A stretch of DNA of 11,349 nucleotides from an uncultured Lachnospiraceae bacterium (GCA_910589635.1 CAJUTD010000063.1:7081-18429); one strand, 5' to 3'. Shown: positions 1 to 7,368, counted from the stretch's first letter. Program-made: numbers and translations. The notes: generated by a model from the letters alone, not told the origin.

Positions 1-2
1 AC

Positions 3-3000
3 TGGAACCAGAGAATGAACTTGCTGCATGAAGATGCGAAATATGCAGATATGGTAGAGAGAAATCTCTATAATTCTATTCTGGTAGGAACGAACTTAGA
101 CGGAAACCGTTTCTATTATAGTACTTTGCTGGAAGTAAACAATGGACAAAAGCGTTCAGAATGGTTTGGATGCGCTTGCTGCCCGCCGAACCTGATGCGT
201 ACGATTGCAGCTGCAAGCGGTTATATGTACACAGTACATAACAATGATCTGTTTGTAAATATGTATATCGGAAGTAACGGTAAGGTGAATGTGGGCGGCA
301 CACAGGTTACCTTGAAGCAGGAGACCAAATATCCCTGGGAGGGAACGGTTAAGATGACTGTCAGCCCGGCAGCAGAGAAAGCATTTACCATGAAGATCCG
401 TATCCCCGGATGGGTAAATGAACAGAAAAACAAGACCGTTACGATTAAGGTAAACAACACGCCTGTAAGCGCAGTGGCAGAGAAAGGTTACGTTGCGATA
501 AACAGGACATGGAAAGCCGGAGATGTAGTAGATATTGATATGCCGATGGAAGTCCGCAAGACAGAATCCCATCCGCTGGTAGAGGCAACGCAGGGAGAAG
601 TTGCATTGCAGAGAGGCCCGGTTGTATATTGTATGGAAAAGGCCGGCAACGCACAGTTGAATGCAAATATCAGCAACTTTGACCCATTGAACTTTGTAAT
701 TCCAAGAGATGCAGAATTGACAGCAACTTATAACAAAGATTTATTAAACGGAGTAGTAGAGATTACAGGCGATGTTAAATATCAGAATGGCAGCAGCCTG
801 GTTGATGCGAAATTGCAGGCAATTCCATACTATGCATGGAATAACCGTGGAGATGATGCAGAGTTTACAGCAGGGGAAGCATCTCCTAAGAACAGTTCTT
901 CCAAGATGCTGATATGGACAACCGCGTCAGCGGCAACATCCGGCGGCGACATTACATCGCCTGATGATGGAAAACCGGAAGTTCCGGTGGTTCCGATTCC
1001 GCAGCTCCGTAAGTATGCAACTCCATCTGTAAACCATGTCGGATGGGGAATGGGAGCTGAGAATTTTGCAGATGATGATATGGCAAGTTTCTGGAACGGC
1101 CATAATGACGCAAATCTTGCAACTACAGACCAATGGATGATGTATGATTTTGGGCAGCAGAAAGTTAAGATTAATGGATCAACAATCGACTTTTATGATA
1201 ATACGACTACCGGTGATGGAGGCGTTATGAAACCGGACGGCCTTACTATCCAATATGAAGACGCTAATGGTGAGTGGAAAGAAGTCGCAAAATCAGGCGA
1301 GTATGAATTTGTGGAAATAGAACCGCAAAGAAAGACTTTTCGGGTAGAAGCTGCATTTACAGAGGTAGAAACTTCTAAAATTAAAGTTACGCTTCACAAT
1401 GGAACACTTAACGGTGAGAGGAAAGCGGTTGCCGTTTCCGATTGGAAATTATCAGGAGATTTGGCGGCGACAGAAGAGTCAAAGGCAGAGCTGACAAACA
1501 AGGTTAGTGAGATTGAGACAGCTGTAAGCGGCCTCAAAGAAGAAGACTACGTTGCAGACAGCTGGGCAGCTTTGCAGAAGGCGCTGAGCGACGCTAAGGC
1601 AGCGGCAGAAAATGAAAATACAGGAATGATTGCGGGTGCAGAGGCTCAGAAAGCGTTAGTAGAAGCATTTGCGAAATTGGACAAAAAGGCAGATGCGTCA
1701 GTGACTAAGTCACTGGAAACGTTGATTACAAAGTATGAATCTGAGCAGGCAACATACGCAGCTGCAAGCTGGACAGAGTTTGCCAAAGTGCTGGCGGAAG
1801 CAAAGAAAGTACTGGACGAAGGCGCCGGAACTGCTGCCATCAATGAGGCAAAGAAGAATCTGACAGAAGCGGCACAGAGTTTGGATAAAAAGGCGGAGGC
1901 TAGCGCAGTCAACGATTTGAAAGCAGCTGTAGCGGGTTATACAGAAGCGCAGTATACAGCTGCGAGCTGGGCGAAGTTTAGAGATGCTTACACGAAAGCA
2001 GATACTGTGGCAAAGAGCACCGATCCGGGACAGAAGGAAGTGGAGGCAGCAGCAAGTGCATTAAGAGCGGCTGAGTCTAAGCTGGATAAAAAAGCTACGG
2101 CTGCATCCGTATCAGCTCTGAAGAGTCAGGTAGCATCCTTTGAAGAGGGAGATTACACGGCGGAGAGCTGGAAACGTTTCGCTTACACTTTGAAAGAAGT
2201 GGAGGCAATAGCCAATGGAACCGATCCGGGACAAAAGGTCATAGACGCAGCAAAGATTTCTCTGGAGACAGCGAAGGATAAACTGGAAATGAAAGCGTCA
2301 GCTGCTTCTGTTACTAAGTTAAATGAGGAAATTGAAAAGGTGAAAGCGTCCTGCAATCAGGCTGACTTTACGAAGGAAAGCTGGGCAGATTTCCTTTTGT
2401 TACTGGACAACATAAAGAAGAGCGCAGAAGGCAGCGCTGCCAGCCAGACGGCAATAGATGCATTAATTGCCGGAATAGATGACACAAAGGCGGCATTAGA
2501 GAAAAAGGCTTCTGCTGCGGTTGTACAGGAATTCAAGAGTACTTTAGATACTTATAAGCAGAAGTATAAAGAAGAAGATTATACAGAAGCGAGCTGGGCA
2601 GAGTTAGGAAAAGTATTGAAGAGAGCCGAAGAGGTAGCAAACGACCCAGGCGAGAATACGATCAAGAAAATACCGGCAATGTTAGAAGAGGCTGCCAAAA
2701 AGGTAGTGACAATGGCTTCTTATAACAAAGTGGCGGATGCGGTTGCCGAAGCCAATAGCCTCAAGCAAGAGCACTATACAGCAGACAGCTGGGCGGCATT
2801 TAACGAGGCAGTGGCGGCAGCCAAGAAAGCCATGAATGATAAGAATATCACACAGGCACAGATGGACGCGCTGCCGGCTGCCTTGGCGGAAGCAAAGGGC
2901 AAGTTGGTGGAAGTACCGGCAAGCGAGCAGGCAGTAAAAGATTTGGGCGCTTCCGTTACAGAGGCCCAGGGCAAGTATAATCAGACAAAGTATACGGTCG

Positions 3001-3824
3001 ATAGCTGGAAGAAATACGCGGATGCCCTGGAAGCAGCGAAGAAAGTTACAGGGAATAAGGATGCGACACAAAAACAGGTAGATGATGCAATGGAAGCTTT
3101 AGAGGCGGCCATTAAAGGACTAAAAGAACAGACCCCGTCGCAGAGTAGCGTTGATAAGAGGTCGCTCAATGCATCTATCACTAAGGCGAAGGCAAAGAAG
3201 CAGATTGACTATACATCTGCAAGCTGGAAGAAACTCAAGGCTGCACTGACAGCAGCGCAGAATGTTGCAAAGAATGCGAAAGCAACACAGTCTCAGGTGA
3301 ATACAGCGAAAAAGAACCTCGATAACGCAGTGAATGGCCTTGTGAAACTGAAAGCATCTTCCACCAAGAAATTGACTTTGGGCGTAGGAGAAACATACTC
3401 CGTAAAGACTAAGAACTGCACATATTTAAGCTCCAACACGAAGATTGCTACTGTAAGTTCTAAGGGGCTTGTGAAGGCTAAGAAGACGGGAAGCGCAGTT
3501 GTCAAGGCAATACCCAAGACTGGAAATAAGGCGAAAGTATTTAAGATTACCGTCAAGAAAGCGCCGAAGAAGATTACCAAGGTAACCTTCAATAAGAAAG
3601 CAGTTAAGAAAAATAAAGCGACCTTGAAGAAAGGCAAGAAAGGAACCTTTAAGGTAACGCTTCCCAAGGGAACTGCAAGCCAGATTAAGTATACTTCTTC
3701 TAAGAAGAAAGTTGCTACCATAAGCTCTAAGGGTGTGGTGAAAGCGAAGAAGAAAGGTAAGACAGTCATCACGATTAAAACGTTCAATAAGAAGACGAAG
3801 AAGATCACACTTACCATAAAATAG
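3..3824 (+). CDS. Secreted GH127 (DUF1680) beta-L-arabinofuranosidase-like protein with FIVAR array, 5'-truncated
   Basis: The reading frame is already open at the window edge, so the true start, signal peptide and N-terminal half of the catalytic domain lie upstream. Residues below count from the first in-window Met (position 15). Residues 1-300 match the C-terminal half of GH127 enzymes, which remove beta-L-arabinofuranose from plant glycans or glycoproteins. C53, C55 and C56 in GCACCPPN correspond to the family's Cys-x-Cys-Cys, which holds the catalytic nucleophile and zinc ligands; RGPVVYC near 203-209 is also family-like. The upstream Glu/Cys residues of the site cannot be seen. A Pro-rich linker (about 305-330) leads to a galactose-binding/F5-8C-like beta-sandwich (about 330-483), nine FIVAR repeats (about 485-1113) and two Lys-rich Big_2-like domains (about 1115-1269). 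No LPXTG motif is present at the C-terminus. The protein is probably secreted and cell-wall associated. Family assignment is strong; the exact substrate is inferred. Confidence 0.87.
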   Translation, partial: WNQRMNLLHEDAKYADMVERNLYNSILVGTNLDGNRFYYSTLLEVNNGQKRSEWFGCACCPPNLMRTIAAASGYMYTVHNNDLFVNMYIGSNGKVNVGGTQVTLKQETKYPWEGTVKMTVSPAAEKAFTMKIRIPGWVNEQKNKTVTIKVNNTPVSAVAEKGYVAINRTWKAGDVVDIDMPMEVRKTESHPLVEATQGEVALQRGPVVYCMEKAGNAQLNANISNFDPLNFVIPRDAELTATYNKDLLNGVVEITGDVKYQNGSSLVDAKLQAIPYYAWNNRGDDAEFTAGEASPKNSSSKMLIWTTASAATSGGDITSPDDGKPEVPVVPIPQLRKYATPSVNHVGWGMGAENFADDDMASFWNGHNDANLATTDQWMMYDFGQQKVKINGSTIDFYDNTTTGDGGVMKPDGLTIQYEDANGEWKEVAKSGEYEFVEIEPQRKTFRVEAAFTEVETSKIKVTLHNGTLNGERKAVAVSDWKLSGDLAATEESKAELTNKVSEIETAVSGLKEEDYVADSWAALQKALSDAKAAAENENTGMIAGAEAQKALVEAFAKLDKKADASVTKSLETLITKYESEQATYAAASWTEFAKVLAEAKKVLDEGAGTAAINEAKKNLTEAAQSLDKKAEASAVNDLKAAVAGYTEAQYTAASWAKFRDAYTKADTVAKSTDPGQKEVEAAASALRAAESKLDKKATAASVSALKSQVASFEEGDYTAESWKRFAYTLKEVEAIANGTDPGQKVIDAAKISLETAKDKLEMKASAASVTKLNEEIEKVKASCNQADFTKESWADFLLLLDNIKKSAEGSAASQTAIDALIAGIDDTKAALEKKASAAVVQEFKSTLDTYKQKYKEEDYTEASWAELGKVLKRAEEVANDPGENTIKKIPAMLEEAAKKVVTMASYNKVADAVAEANSLKQEHYTADSWAAFNEAVAAAKKAMNDKNITQAQMDALPAALAEAKGKLVEVPASEQAVKDLGASVTEAQGKYNQTKYTVDSWKKYADALEAAKKVTGNKDATQKQVDDAMEALEAAIKGLKEQTPSQSSVDKRSLNASITKAKAKKQIDYTSASWKKLKAALTAAQNVAKNAKATQSQVNTAKKNLDNAVNGLVKLKASSTKKLTLGVGETYSVKTKNCTYLSSNTKIATVSSKGLVKAKKTGSAVVKAIPKTGNKAKVFKITVKKAPKKITKVTFNKKAVKKNKATLKKGKKGTFKVTLPKGTASQIKYTSSKKKVATISSKGVVKAKKKGKTVITIKTFNKKTKKITLTIK
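1470..3353 (+). repeat. Nine tandem FIVAR repeats inside the GH127 protein
   Basis: Nine degenerate repeats of 65-73 residues are recognised by a core of Tyr/Phe-Thr/Val/Ala-x-x-Ser-Trp. The Ser of each Ser-Trp falls at residues 516, 585, 651, 718, 789, 860, 925, 997 and 1070, counted from the Met at position 15. Most repeats then have an Ala-rich helix, a Gln-x-x-x-(D/A) helix and a closing LxKKA segment. This is the FIVAR module, a small helical bundle common in Gram-positive surface proteins and thought to act as a spacer or binding stalk. The repeats have diverged in DNA sequence, so they are old duplications rather than a recent expansion. Confidence 0.88.
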
Positions 3825-3836
3825 TATAAGAAATGG

Positions 3837-3873
3837 AAAATCCCCGACTGTAAAATCTACAGCCGGGGATTTT
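3837..3873 (+). terminator. Intrinsic terminator after the GH127 gene
   Basis: The left arm AAAATCCCCG (3837-3846) pairs with CGGGGATTTT (3864-3873). The stem continues inward as CTGTA/TACAG (3848-3852 with 3858-3862) after one A-C mismatch, leaving a five-base loop. The 3' arm ends in a short T-run. The hairpin starts 12 bases after the stop codon at 3822-3824. The A-run/T-run symmetry would also allow termination from the opposite strand, but no minus-strand gene needs it. Confidence 0.9.
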
Positions 3874-3879
3874 AAAGTG

Positions 3880-3888
3880 TGTTATAAT
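3880..3888 (+). promoter_or_regulatory. Extended -10 promoter for the two-component operon
   Basis: A perfect TATAAT at 3883-3888 is preceded by TG at 3880-3881, giving the extended -10 form TGnTATAAT. The position where a -35 box would sit (about 3860-3865) has no TTGACA-like hexamer and lies in the 3' arm of the preceding terminator. The promoter probably relies on the extended -10 or on an activator. Transcription would start near 3895, about 20 bases before the GGAGG (3906-3910) that serves the ATG at 3918. Confidence 0.75.
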
Positions 3889-3917
3889 GAACGTAGAAAA
3901 TATTTGGAGGTTTTGTA

Positions 3918-4574
3918 ATGGAAGTCCTGATTGTGGAAGACGACGCATCCATAGCAAATTTAATAAAGATGAGTTTGGCTGACGTAGGTTACGAATGTAC
4001 CTGCGCTTTTGACGGAGCGGCAGGGGCGGATTATATAGAAAATAAAAGTTTTGACTTAATCATTTTGGATATTATGCTGCCGGAAATTGACGGTTATGAA
4101 CTGTTGGAATATGTCAAGCCAATTGGTACGCCGGTCATATTCCTAACGGCGAAAAGCGGGGTGAACGATCGTATCAAGGGGTTGAAACTTGGCGCGGACG
4201 ATTATATCGTCAAGCCATTCCAGATAGGGGAACTGCTCGCCCGTGTGGAAGCGCTGCTCAGAAGATGCCATAAAGGAAATGGCAGACTTGCTTTTCTTGA
4301 TGTGGAGATTGATCTCAATTCCCGGACAGTAAGCAAAGGTGGAAAGCCTGTGGAACTTACTGTGAAGGAATTTAACCTTCTGGTGGAGCTGGTACGGAAT
4401 AAGAATATCGCCTTATACCGGGACAAGCTGTATGAGAAGGTGTGGGGAGAGCCCTATATGGGCAATACGCGCACACTGGATTCCCATATTCAACGCCTCA
4501 GGCGCAAACTGCAATGGGAGGATCATATTAAGACGGTATTTCGGATCGGATATCGGTTGGAGGATGGAAAATGA
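3918..4574 (+). CDS. OmpR/PhoB-family DNA-binding response regulator
   Basis: This 218-residue protein is of the usual length for its family. The receiver domain covers about residues 1-115, with the acidic pocket E7-D8-D9, phospho-acceptor D51 in LIILDIMLP, T77 in the FLTAKS switch strand and K99 in the IVKPF motif. All key residues are present, so it should be phosphorylated normally. Residues 125-216 form a winged-helix DNA-binding domain, with the recognition-helix region around TRTLDSHIQRLRRKL and the closing GYRLE wing. The start is set by GGAGG at 3906-3910, seven bases before the ATG. The last codons overlap the kinase gene as ATGA (4571-4574), so the pair is very likely translationally coupled. 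Its targets are not known; the direct repeat at 6902-6922 is one candidate site. Confidence 0.95.
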   Translation: MEVLIVEDDASIANLIKMSLADVGYECTCAFDGAAGADYIENKSFDLIILDIMLPEIDGYELLEYVKPIGTPVIFLTAKSGVNDRIKGLKLGADDYIVKPFQIGELLARVEALLRRCHKGNGRLAFLDVEIDLNSRTVSKGGKPVELTVKEFNLLVELVRNKNIALYRDKLYEKVWGEPYMGNTRTLDSHIQRLRRKLQWEDHIKTVFRIGYRLEDGK

Positions 4575-6091
4575 AACTGTTCCATAAAATATTGTTGTGC
4601 TTTGTCGTGGTGTTTAGCATTACATTCCACGCCGCCGGATATTTGCTGATAAACTATTCCTATGAAAATGTGATGGAACAGCAAAAAAAGATTGCGTATC
4701 AGGATTATCTGCACAACCGGGATATCTTGCAGTCGATTCTCTATACGGATGAAGAGTTTTTTATTAAAAATATAAAGAATTACGGATTGGTTTACGAAAA
4801 CGTCCTAAAGAATTTCACGGTTCCGATTAACCTGTATAGTACATTTAGCGACAACTCAGTCGACGTCATCGGGATAGACCGGGATTTGCTGACAATGGAA
4901 TATTCTACCGGCAGTTTCGTGACAGACTGGAAGTCTTTGTATATTTGTGAGAAAGAACAGGGACGCACTATTTTTGAGTGTAGATTTTTTGAGGGAAATG
5001 AGGAGAAGGTTGCTTTCCATGTTTTAAATAAAAATGGAAAAAGTTATATTTTCATGTTTGGTTCTGTCCGGCTGGAAAATGCACATATATTTTTGCTCAC
5101 ACAGACGGATATCACGGCTGCAATCAGCGCCCAAAAAAATATGGCCGCCTATTTTCAGCGCGTGTATATCCTCATACTGTGCATCAGTTTTCCTGTTATT
5201 TTTCTGTTGACAAGGGCGCTTACTTCACCCATCCGAAAAGTTGGGGAAGCGGCTGAGAGAATTGCCGGGGGCAATTATTCCCAGAGAATCCATGTGAAGG
5301 GAAAAGACGAGATTGGCGAGCTGGCGGGTAGTTTTAACCACATGGCGCAGCAGGTGGAGGATAAGATTGTACAGCTTTCTGATATGGTAAGGCAGAAAGA
5401 GGATTTTACAGCAAATTTTGCGCATGAACTGAAAACGCCGATGACTTCTGTCATTGGCTATGCCGATATGCTCTATCAGCGTAAGCTGCCGAGGGAGGAC
5501 GTAAAGAGGGCGGCCGGCTATATTCTGGATGAGGGTATGCGTTTGGAATCGTTGTCATTGAAATTGATGGATCTATTCGTGCTGGACAGGCAGGATTTCC
5601 TGTTGGAAGAACTCTCGGCGCCGGAAATGTTTAAAAACATACGCCCAGGGATTGAACCGTTATGCAAAAAATACGGCGTGATTTTACATATGGCGATGGA
5701 GGAGGGCATAATCCGGGTGGACTTTGACCTGTTTAAGACACTGATATTGAATCTTGCAGACAATGCCGTCAAAGCGGGCGGCAAAGACCTGTGGCTAAGC
5801 GGTAAAGCAGAGGGGAACTCTTATCGGATAGAAATCAGGGATAATGGAAGGGGAATACCCGAGGAAGAACAGGGAAGGATAACGGAGGCATTTTATATGG
5901 TGGACAAATCCCGCTCCAGAAAACAACATGGAGCTGGGCTTGGCATGACGCTTGCGGCAAAAATTGCTGAGAATCATGGCGCAAAGATGGAGATTGACAG
6001 CGATGGAAAGACGGGAACAACAATTTGTCTGGCATTCGCACTGGTAAAAGGAGGCGGGAATGAAGAAAATATCTATAAAGAAGCGCCATAA
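4571..6091 (+). CDS. HAMP-domain sensor histidine kinase, partner of the upstream regulator
   Basis: This 506-residue membrane kinase begins with a transmembrane helix (about 7-27), followed by an outside sensor region of roughly 165 residues that I cannot assign to a named domain. A second helix lies at about 197-217 and a HAMP linker at about 218-268. The dimerisation/phospho-acceptor helix has H285 in FAHELKTPMTS. The ATPase domain shows an N-box (N394 to N398), G1 DNGRG (424-428), an F-box around EAFYMVDKS and G2 GAGLGM (454-459). All catalytic motifs are intact. The large sensor loop is unlike the very short loops of BceS-type intramembrane sensors of antimicrobial peptides, so direct ligand sensing is more likely. 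It overlaps the regulator gene by four bases and the next gene by 32 bases. Confidence 0.94.
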   Translation: MKLFHKILLCFVVVFSITFHAAGYLLINYSYENVMEQQKKIAYQDYLHNRDILQSILYTDEEFFIKNIKNYGLVYENVLKNFTVPINLYSTFSDNSVDVIGIDRDLLTMEYSTGSFVTDWKSLYICEKEQGRTIFECRFFEGNEEKVAFHVLNKNGKSYIFMFGSVRLENAHIFLLTQTDITAAISAQKNMAAYFQRVYILILCISFPVIFLLTRALTSPIRKVGEAAERIAGGNYSQRIHVKGKDEIGELAGSFNHMAQQVEDKIVQLSDMVRQKEDFTANFAHELKTPMTSVIGYADMLYQRKLPREDVKRAAGYILDEGMRLESLSLKLMDLFVLDRQDFLLEELSAPEMFKNIRPGIEPLCKKYGVILHMAMEEGIIRVDFDLFKTLILNLADNAVKAGGKDLWLSGKAEGNSYRIEIRDNGRGIPEEEQGRITEAFYMVDKSRSRKQHGAGLGMTLAAKIAENHGAKMEIDSDGKTGTTICLAFALVKGGGNEENIYKEAP

Positions 6092-6911
6092 AGAAAAGAA
6101 TAATAGCGTTTCTTATCAATATTCTGTCCTTACGATATTTTTGGCCGTTGTTTTTTCTCTGGGCAGCATGGCGGGCGTAAATCTGATTCTGCGGGCAAGG
6201 GAACATCAGCTTTTGTCAGAACATGGGGAAATTATGGCGGAAACTGAAATTAGCGAGTGGCAGAAACGGGCAAATATCTCAATAGCTCAGATGGAGGAAG
6301 TCGTAAGCAGTTGGGGGGAATCTAAAATGATTGCCCATAACCCGGTAAATAAACAGATTTCTATGGAGGAGGCAGTGAAAGCGGGCAAGGTATGGCTTAC
6401 GCGCATGGGTTTTATAGGGTATAACTGGGATGAGGAGGAGAAAACCCCAATAAGCTCCGTGTATGCAATACTTGGCGCACAGAAAGAGTTGGAAGAGGTA
6501 CGGATAGAGCCATATTACAGTTTCTGGAAAGTGAATATTTCCGGCCAGTCCCTGGGAGCTGTTTTATATGTAAATGCAGTAACAGCACAAGTTTGGTGGG
6601 CAGAGCTTACTCTCTATGAAGATTTGCCGGAGGAACTGCCATACTGGAAATTGAAGGACGTTATAGAATTCTCTGGCTTGGAGCCTTATTATAAGGGAGC
6701 CGTACGCAATGAGGAGGAGACGGAGGCAACCTGGAATGTCAAGGATAGCCGGTTATATGCCTGGATGGAGTTTTCCCATCGCGAAGGCAGAGGTTACAAA
6801 AAAGAGATTACGGGAGGCGACGAGGAAGTGATTAATGACGATGTAATTATGAGGGAGAGCGTTCAGTTAAACATGGGTTTGGCAACGCGGAAAGAAGATT
6901 TACAACTTTGA
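6060..6911 (+). CDS. Single-pass membrane protein with PepSY-like outer domain, third gene of the two-component operon
   Basis: The 283-residue product has a basic N-terminus (KKISIKKRHKEK), one transmembrane helix at about 22-44 and an extracytoplasmic remainder, giving type II topology. Residues about 100-180 resemble a PepSY-type fold: the helix SMEEAVKAGKVWL, then strands ending in FWKVNI and AVLYVNAVTAQVWW. That is the usual order of helix, FWKV strand and 'YVNA.T' strand, but the match is by eye. No catalytic motif is visible. The start is well supported by AAAGGAGG (6047-6054), five bases before the ATG and inside the end of the kinase gene. Translational coupling to the kinase suggests it modulates the kinase or its signal, but that role is inferred. 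It is not identifiable with a named gene. Confidence 0.78.
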   Translation: MKKISIKKRHKEKNNSVSYQYSVLTIFLAVVFSLGSMAGVNLILRAREHQLLSEHGEIMAETEISEWQKRANISIAQMEEVVSSWGESKMIAHNPVNKQISMEEAVKAGKVWLTRMGFIGYNWDEEEKTPISSVYAILGAQKELEEVRIEPYYSFWKVNISGQSLGAVLYVNAVTAQVWWAELTLYEDLPEELPYWKLKDVIEFSGLEPYYKGAVRNEEETEATWNVKDSRLYAWMEFSHREGRGYKKEITGGDEEVINDDVIMRESVQLNMGLATRKEDLQL

Positions 6912-6922
6912 CACAACTTTGA
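6902..6922. promoter_or_regulatory. Tandem 10-bp direct repeat, candidate response-regulator site
   Basis: ACAACTTTGA occurs at 6902-6911 and again at 6913-6922, separated by one C, which gives an exact 11-bp period. OmpR/PhoB-family regulators often bind two direct half-sites about one helical turn apart. The first copy contains the stop codon (6909-6911) of the preceding gene. A TTGACA-like string spans the junction (6908-6913), but no good -10 follows it. Binding is inferred; the repeat itself is exact. Confidence 0.4.
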
Positions 6923-6936
6923 TGAAAGTAAGACGC

Positions 6937-6978
6937 AACACTCAGGTAAGATAAATATATCCTGCCTGAGTGTTTTTT
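6937..6978 (+). terminator. Intrinsic terminator of the two-component operon
   Basis: AACACTCAGG (6937-6946) pairs perfectly with CCTGAGTGTT (6965-6974), around an 18-base AT-rich loop. The T-run extends from 6973 to 6978. The stem begins 26 bases after the stop codon of the third gene. The loop is longer than usual, but the ten-base perfect stem plus T-tract makes this convincing. Confidence 0.85.
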
Positions 6979-6984
6979 ATTCCC

Positions 6985-7160
6985 GTGAGCAATGAGGAAA
7001 ATAGACATGCTTGCATGGATATTTGACGAATGCCGCGAGGGTAAGTGCCCTTTGGGTGCAAATACCCCGCCCCTTGGGGCGGAAAGAACAAGCTAGGTCA
7101 TGCCCCGTAGCTTGCTGCGGGGTATTTGACTCTATAGGGAGCCCCAGCGGGCTTGCTCAC
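6985..7160 (+). ncRNA. Structured 176-base intergenic unit, possible ncRNA or repeat element
   Basis: An 8-bp closing pair, GTGAGCAA (6985-6992) with TTGCTCAC (7153-7160), brackets several hairpins and is followed directly by T6 (7161-7166). Inside are hairpins with CTTG loops at 7006-7017, 7067-7082 and 7103-7122, and AGCCC-CAGC-GGGCT at 7140-7153. A competing fold pairs CAAATACCCCG (7059-7069) with CGGGGTATTTG (7118-7128) and nests CAAGCTA/TAGCTTG (7089-7095 with 7108-7114). The octamer TATTTGAC occurs twice (7020-7027, 7123-7130). No ORF with a ribosome binding site is present. It could be a small RNA, a cis-acting leader or a dispersed intergenic repeat; I believe similar palindromic blocks occur in other Lachnospiraceae genomes but cannot confirm that here. 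The promoter, if any, is not visible. Confidence 0.5.
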
Positions 7161-7161
7161 T

Positions 7162-7226
7162 TTTTTCTCTTATAGGAAAGACCTTGTCACGCTAAAGCGT
7201 GAAAGTGTCTTTCTATAAGAGAAAAA
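7162..7226. repeat. 20-bp inverted repeat with internal hairpin
   Basis: The left arm (7162-7182, starting TTTTTCTCTTATAG) is the reverse complement of the right arm (7207-7226) except for one extra G at 7175/7176. Between the arms sits a smaller perfect hairpin, CACGC-TAAA-GCGTG (7188-7201). The outer ends are T5 on the left and A5 on the right, so this is not a standard + strand terminator. It has the look of a MITE or REP-like palindromic unit. No coding capacity is seen. Confidence 0.7.
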
Positions 7227-7236
7227 TAACAAATAT

Positions 7237-7368
7237 GCGCACTCGCACAAGAGGAAATTATTGCTTCGCAATTGTGCTCGGCGCAGCAAAACGTCCAAGG
7301 TCTACGCTTCGCTTCGGTCCGCGCTAAACGGACATCCCCCGGATGTCCAGCGCCCTCATGAATGAGGG
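7237..7368. repeat. Cluster of intergenic hairpins
   Basis: Three consecutive structures are visible. The first pairs GCGC...GCACAA (7237-7250) with TTGTGC...GCGC (7272-7284) and encloses the smaller hairpin ATTGC-TTC-GCAAT (7260-7272). The second is GGACATCC-CCC-GGATGTCC (7330-7348), extended by GCGCT/AGCGC (7321-7325 with 7349-7353). The third is CCCTCAT/ATGAGGG (7353-7368). The stretch between them (7285-7320) contains short CGCTT direct repeats but no clear stem. I see no gene here on either strand. Confidence 0.65.

Noticed and set aside
3293..3817. Minus-strand ORF of 174 codons opposite the end of the GH127 gene
   Set aside because: The Lys-rich coding strand (AAG/AAA) reads as Phe/Leu-rich on the other strand. 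It is a shadow of the Big_2-like region.
6908..6936. TTGACA at 6908-6913 as a promoter -35 box
   Set aside because: No acceptable -10 hexamer lies 16-18 bases downstream (AGACGC or similar), and a terminator follows. It is better explained as part of the tandem direct repeat.
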